64,000 nucleotides of DNA, taken from contig NZ_SPSB01000003.1 of assembly GCF_004571135.1 (NCBI RefSeq), positions 310,001 through 374,000 on the forward strand, written 5' to 3'. Within the stretch, counting starts at the first letter, position 1. Every line of letters starts with the position of its first letter. The DNA is from Algoriphagus kandeliae (lineage in GTDB: Bacteria > Bacteroidota > Bacteroidia > Cytophagales > Cyclobacteriaceae). Positions 60,867 to 64,000 of this stretch are shown in pieces. The notes below the pieces were generated by a model that was not told the origin of the DNA, searched no databases, and saw nothing but the letters and a program-made list of their open reading frames with translations. Position numbers and translations under genes: made by a program.

Positions 60867-61744
60867 AGAACATTCATAGATTGTTCTTTAATTTTTTCTA
60901 ATTCATCTTTCATTAAAATCACTAATTTTTGGATCGCTGCATCGTTTGCTTTAGACCCAATGGTATTGATTTCACGCCCGATTTCCTGACTAATAAAACC
61001 CAACTTCTTCCCTTGTTGGGTTTCTTCTTTCAATACCTTTAAAAAGTACTTAAGATGGGTTTCCAATCGGACTAACTCTTCGGTTATATCCAACTTTTCA
61101 AAGTAGTAGATCAATTCCTGCTCAAAACGATTTTGATCGAAATCATTTTCAGCAACCCATTCTTTGAAATTATTTCGAATACGGGTTTTAATCCGATCTT
61201 TCCGTTGAGACTCTGAAGCTTTTACTTTTTCTAAAGCATCAGAGATAATATGGATATTACTCTCTAATTTTTCTAACAATGACTGTCCTTCGTCTTTCCG
61301 AAACTGATCGCATTTCTCCAATGCCTCTTCAATTGCTTTTTTAACAAGTTCCCAATCGGTAGAATCATCAGTCTCTTCAGGATTTGTATTGATCACCACA
61401 GATGGGGCTTGAAGGGCTAATTTGAAAAGCTCCGATTGATCAGCTCCAACTTTCGAAGCCATAGTTTGAAACTTGGAAAAATAAGCATCAAACAGTTTCT
61501 CATTAATGGTGACAGGAATCTCAGAAGATTTTTTAGCAACAAAATCGATAGTAAGGGATACTTTACCTCTATCCAGTACTGCTTGGACCAAATTCCGGAT
61601 CTCATGTTCCTTCTCCGAAAATTGCCTCGGATTTCTCAAGGACAGATCCAAGAATTTGGAATTGAGAGTTTTTACTTCTACATGGATAATTCGTGACTCG
61701 TCTTCCCATCCGACACTTCCATAGCCGGTCATCGATTTGATCAT
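60863..61744 (-). CDS. yicC: YicC-family protein
   Basis: This 293-aa protein has the YicC_N domain (MIKSMTGYGSVGWEDESRIIHVEVKTLNSKFLDL) and the C-terminal DUF1732 part (QGKKLGFISQEIGREINTIGSKANDAAIQKLVILMKDELEKIKEQ). The middle is coiled-coil. YicC proteins are reported to be endoribonucleases or RNase adaptors linked to stress and RNA turnover. It lies 9 nt after the TolB-like/barrel gene, in the same direction. Confidence 0.94.
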   Translation of the reverse strand: MIKSMTGYGSVGWEDESRIIHVEVKTLNSKFLDLSLRNPRQFSEKEHEIRNLVQAVLDRGKVSLTIDFVAKKSSEIPVTINEKLFDAYFSKFQTMASKVGADQSELFKLALQAPSVVINTNPEETDDSTDWELVKKAIEEALEKCDQFRKDEGQSLLEKLESNIHIISDALEKVKASESQRKDRIKTRIRNNFKEWVAENDFDQNRFEQELIYYFEKLDITEELVRLETHLKYFLKVLKEETQQGKKLGFISQEIGREINTIGSKANDAAIQKLVILMKDELEKIKEQSMNVL

Positions 61745-61753
61745 AATGCTCTA

Positions 61754-64000
61754 TTAAAAATTATAGCCCAAAGTTACATAGAACTTGAGATCTTCCGTCT
61801 GATAATTTCGGATTGGTCTTGCGACATCAAATTTCACGTAATAATTGAGTAATACTGTGCGAAGGCCGGCACCATAACTCTGCAACCAAGGGTTGTTGAA
61901 GTTATTGATTGTAATCTGGAAAGGTGAACCTTCAGTATTGATGACTTCGGTATTTTGGTCATTGACACGCTCCCAAGGTGCAGACACATCCCAGGCAGAT
62001 CCAATATCATAGAATCCTACTAGTTGGAAATTCCTGATAAAATTAGAAGTGATATTTCCTCGAGTTAGATAGGAGAAAAGCGGAATCCTCAATTCTGTAG
62101 AGAAGGTAATCACATTATTTCCACGGATTTCATCGTAATCATACCCTCTCAAATCCACAAAGTCCGCAAAAAGAATATTGGAGTTTTCAACACCGGTTGG
62201 GTTTCGAACCGGTGAAACTTCCGGACGATTTGATGGTGGTTGATAAAATTCATTAAACAACCAATTATCCATACCTCCTACCAAGTAGGTCTGAGGGTTA
62301 TTTCCAAAGAATGAACCAACATAAAGTTTGGAAGCTAGTACGATGTTTTTATGGACTCGTTGGTAATTTCTCACATCTAAATAGAAATTACTGAAGCTCC
62401 TATCTGAGTGATTTAAGCCCTGATAATGGACAAAACCGACCTTACCTTTCAATCCAATCTGGGAGTACAATCCAATCTGCTGGGTGCGATCGTAAACAAA
62501 CTCAACCTTTCCTCCCACATAATTCACATCAAATCGGTTAGACTCAGGATTTGCTGCCAAAATCAATGAATCTGGATTAAGATTGAAATATTGAGTCTTA
62601 GCTAGGAAAGGTGCGATTGTAAACCTGGAATTAACATTGAATGGATAAGAAACTCCCGCTTCGACTTTGGTCAAAACATACTTTTGGAAAGTTATATCGT
62701 CCTCTGTATAACGAATAGTTCTTCGATCGAACCTAGCCCGGAAGTCCAACCTACTCTTCAAATACTCATATTCAGCAAAAATATCCCCTCCTGAACGGAA
62801 ATCCAGCGCAACAGAAATGCCTCCGGTTAGGGAATGATTATCTAACAAGTCAGTCATCTTTCCACTCATGCTTAAACCGAAGCCCCTTAGCGGATCGACT
62901 ATAAAACGGGTATTTAGGTTATTGGTGAAAAACTGAGGCTCCATACCTCGAGGTCCAAATACCCGCTTTTGTAGAGATTGTCTCCGGAATGCCTCCAAGA
63001 TATTTCCTGCATTTTCTTCCGAAGTCTGACCTTGCTCACGATTAAGTTGTGGATTAGGAAGGGAATCGAAGGTGTAATTTTCCGTATTGATTCCAGCCCG
63101 ATTTTGAAACTTCAAGCGATCAACATTGATTGAGGTAGTGGTCTTTTGAGAAGTAGTATCAATTTTGATCGGCTCTTGTTCAATTTGAGGTTTTGGAGCT
63201 GTAGCTACTGTTTGTTGAGTTTCTTTGGGGGCAGACTCAATCAATCTCCTGGCCGCAATTCGCTCATTCAAACTTTTCGCTTGCTCCAATTGAATTCGAG
63301 GTGTACTTGGAGTAAATAAATCTGCACCGGAATAATTTTGAATAACTAGAAAACTTTCTTTTCCATCTCTTACTGAAAAAGCAATCTTATTCATCCGACT
63401 ATTGATATCAAATGATTCCAAGCTTTTACTATAACCCGTAATTTGGCTGGACACCTGATTTCCAACATTCAAACGCATCAAGTTATTAATACCGCTTAGG
63501 TCACTGAGATAGACAACGGTATTGCTATTGACTTTTCGAGGACGAATATTTTTGCTGTAACTATTGGTAAGCCTAGTCAGGCGAACGGTATCCCGAACCT
63601 CGGCCATGAAGATATTATAGCTCGTTTTGAACTGATTCAGATTTTCAAATTTACCGGAGAGCGAATCCAATTCTTCCGAATAATTGGTCGTGTAAATGAT
63701 GGTTGAATCATTGAGGAACATCGGCGTAAGATCGTCAAACTCATCGTTTGTCAATCTCCTCCCTGCCCCACGGGTATTTAAGGTGTAGATATCGGTCTTT
63801 CCATTTGAAATTGCCGAAAGCACCATATTTCGACCTGTACTATTAAAGTCGAGACTTAGGACTTGGTTGATATTTCGGAGGAATATTTTATCCTGATTCG
63901 TTCCATCGATTGAGCGCAGTCTTAGCGTCGTTATTCCACGTTTAAAAGATGCAATTGCCAAATTCGCCGAATCTCTCCAAGCAATAACTGGAGATCGGAA
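61754..64000 (-). CDS. TolB-like propeller fused to an outer-membrane beta-barrel, N-terminus beyond the window
   Basis: The frame is open to the window edge at 64000, so the N-terminus is missing; 748 residues are visible. The first ~220 carry WD40/TolB-like blades (NINQVLSLDFNSTGRNMVLSAISNGKTDIYTLNTRGAGRRLTNDEFDDLTP and similar). A Pro/Gln/Thr-rich linker follows (about 240-330), then a strand-rich domain of some 400 residues. The C-terminus reads SYGAGLRTVLLNYYVKFDVARP ... LKFYVTLGYNF and ends on Phe as barrel proteins do. TolB-like propellers usually bind envelope partners; the fusion to its own barrel is a Bacteroidota design. Likely an outer-membrane protein; function unknown. Confidence 0.82.
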   Translation of the reverse strand, partial: FRSPVIAWRDSANLAIASFKRGITTLRLRSIDGTNQDKIFLRNINQVLSLDFNSTGRNMVLSAISNGKTDIYTLNTRGAGRRLTNDEFDDLTPMFLNDSTIIYTTNYSEELDSLSGKFENLNQFKTSYNIFMAEVRDTVRLTRLTNSYSKNIRPRKVNSNTVVYLSDLSGINNLMRLNVGNQVSSQITGYSKSLESFDINSRMNKIAFSVRDGKESFLVIQNYSGADLFTPSTPRIQLEQAKSLNERIAARRLIESAPKETQQTVATAPKPQIEQEPIKIDTTSQKTTTSINVDRLKFQNRAGINTENYTFDSLPNPQLNREQGQTSEENAGNILEAFRRQSLQKRVFGPRGMEPQFFTNNLNTRFIVDPLRGFGLSMSGKMTDLLDNHSLTGGISVALDFRSGGDIFAEYEYLKSRLDFRARFDRRTIRYTEDDITFQKYVLTKVEAGVSYPFNVNSRFTIAPFLAKTQYFNLNPDSLILAANPESNRFDVNYVGGKVEFVYDRTQQIGLYSQIGLKGKVGFVHYQGLNHSDRSFSNFYLDVRNYQRVHKNIVLASKLYVGSFFGNNPQTYLVGGMDNWLFNEFYQPPSNRPEVSPVRNPTGVENSNILFADFVDLRGYDYDEIRGNNVITFSTELRIPLFSYLTRGNITSNFIRNFQLVGFYDIGSAWDVSAPWERVNDQNTEVINTEGSPFQITINNFNNPWLQSYGAGLRTVLLNYYVKFDVARPIRNYQTEDLKFYVTLGYNF

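Overview
The window is a stretch of a Bacteroidota chromosome. Its content suggests the order Cytophagales, near Cyclobacteriaceae/Algoriphagus; this placement is inference from gene content and was not tested phylogenetically. The support is a complete 2378-aa SprA (the type IX secretion translocon), a gatA with no gatB or gatC beside it, genes of the DUF4292 and DUF4837 type, many lipoproteins, promoters of the Bacteroidota form TTTG-N19-TAnnTTTG, and intergenic palindrome-rich repeats. Several genes start with GTG or TTG. No tRNA, rRNA, CRISPR array or transposase gene was seen.

Region 1 (1-9.3 kb) begins with the C-terminus of PurL. It is followed by an amidohydrolase lipoprotein, an outer-membrane-like protein and a glyoxalase-fold protein. 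A GntP-type gluconate permease then faces a minus-strand cluster made of a propeller/HEAT/cytochrome c dehydrogenase-like lipoprotein, a Tat-exported TIM-barrel protein and an SDR dehydrogenase. Together these look like a sugar or sugar-acid utilisation set. Region 2 (9.5-18.1 kb) holds a small membrane protein, a haem/haemoglobin-type TonB receptor, a P-type Ca2+ ATPase, an amino-acid permease, a CDF metal exporter and an O6-alkylguanine DNA alkyltransferase. Region 3 (18.1-23.3 kb) is pta-ackA on the minus strand, an 800-bp repeat island and a DUF819 membrane protein.

Region 4 (23.4-31.9 kb) is accessory: a VOC-domain lipoprotein, a 58-aa lipoprotein, two sulfatases, three unrecognised secreted or lipoprotein genes, a 635-bp palindrome cluster and a sterol-desaturase-family protein. 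Region 5 (31.9-36.1 kb, minus strand) has a sugar aminotransferase overlapping a glycosyltransferase, a third copy of the dispersed repeat, and an NADP isocitrate dehydrogenase. Region 6 (36.2-46.8 kb) is a plus-strand run: enoyl-CoA hydratase, flippase, TPR protein, DUF4292 lipoprotein, EnvC-like LytM protein, TatA, GatA, MltD and a DUF4837 lipoprotein. Most of these concern the cell envelope.

Region 7 (46.8-59.2 kb) runs malic enzyme-PTA fusion, ruvA, sprA, gcvH, vanZ and two tonB paralogues. The second tonB paralogue carries a one-base frameshift in an A5 tract. Region 8 (59.3-64 kb) has a D-aminoacylase-family lipoprotein, YicC, and a TolB-like propeller fused to an outer-membrane barrel that runs off the window.

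The most unusual items are the frameshifted tonB paralogue, three copies of a roughly 230-bp repeat built of drifting 7-nt words, a second repeat family with two boxes at fixed 35-bp spacing, and a sulfatase whose formylglycine motif reads CTSSR. I found no clearly new multi-gene defence or biosynthetic system.
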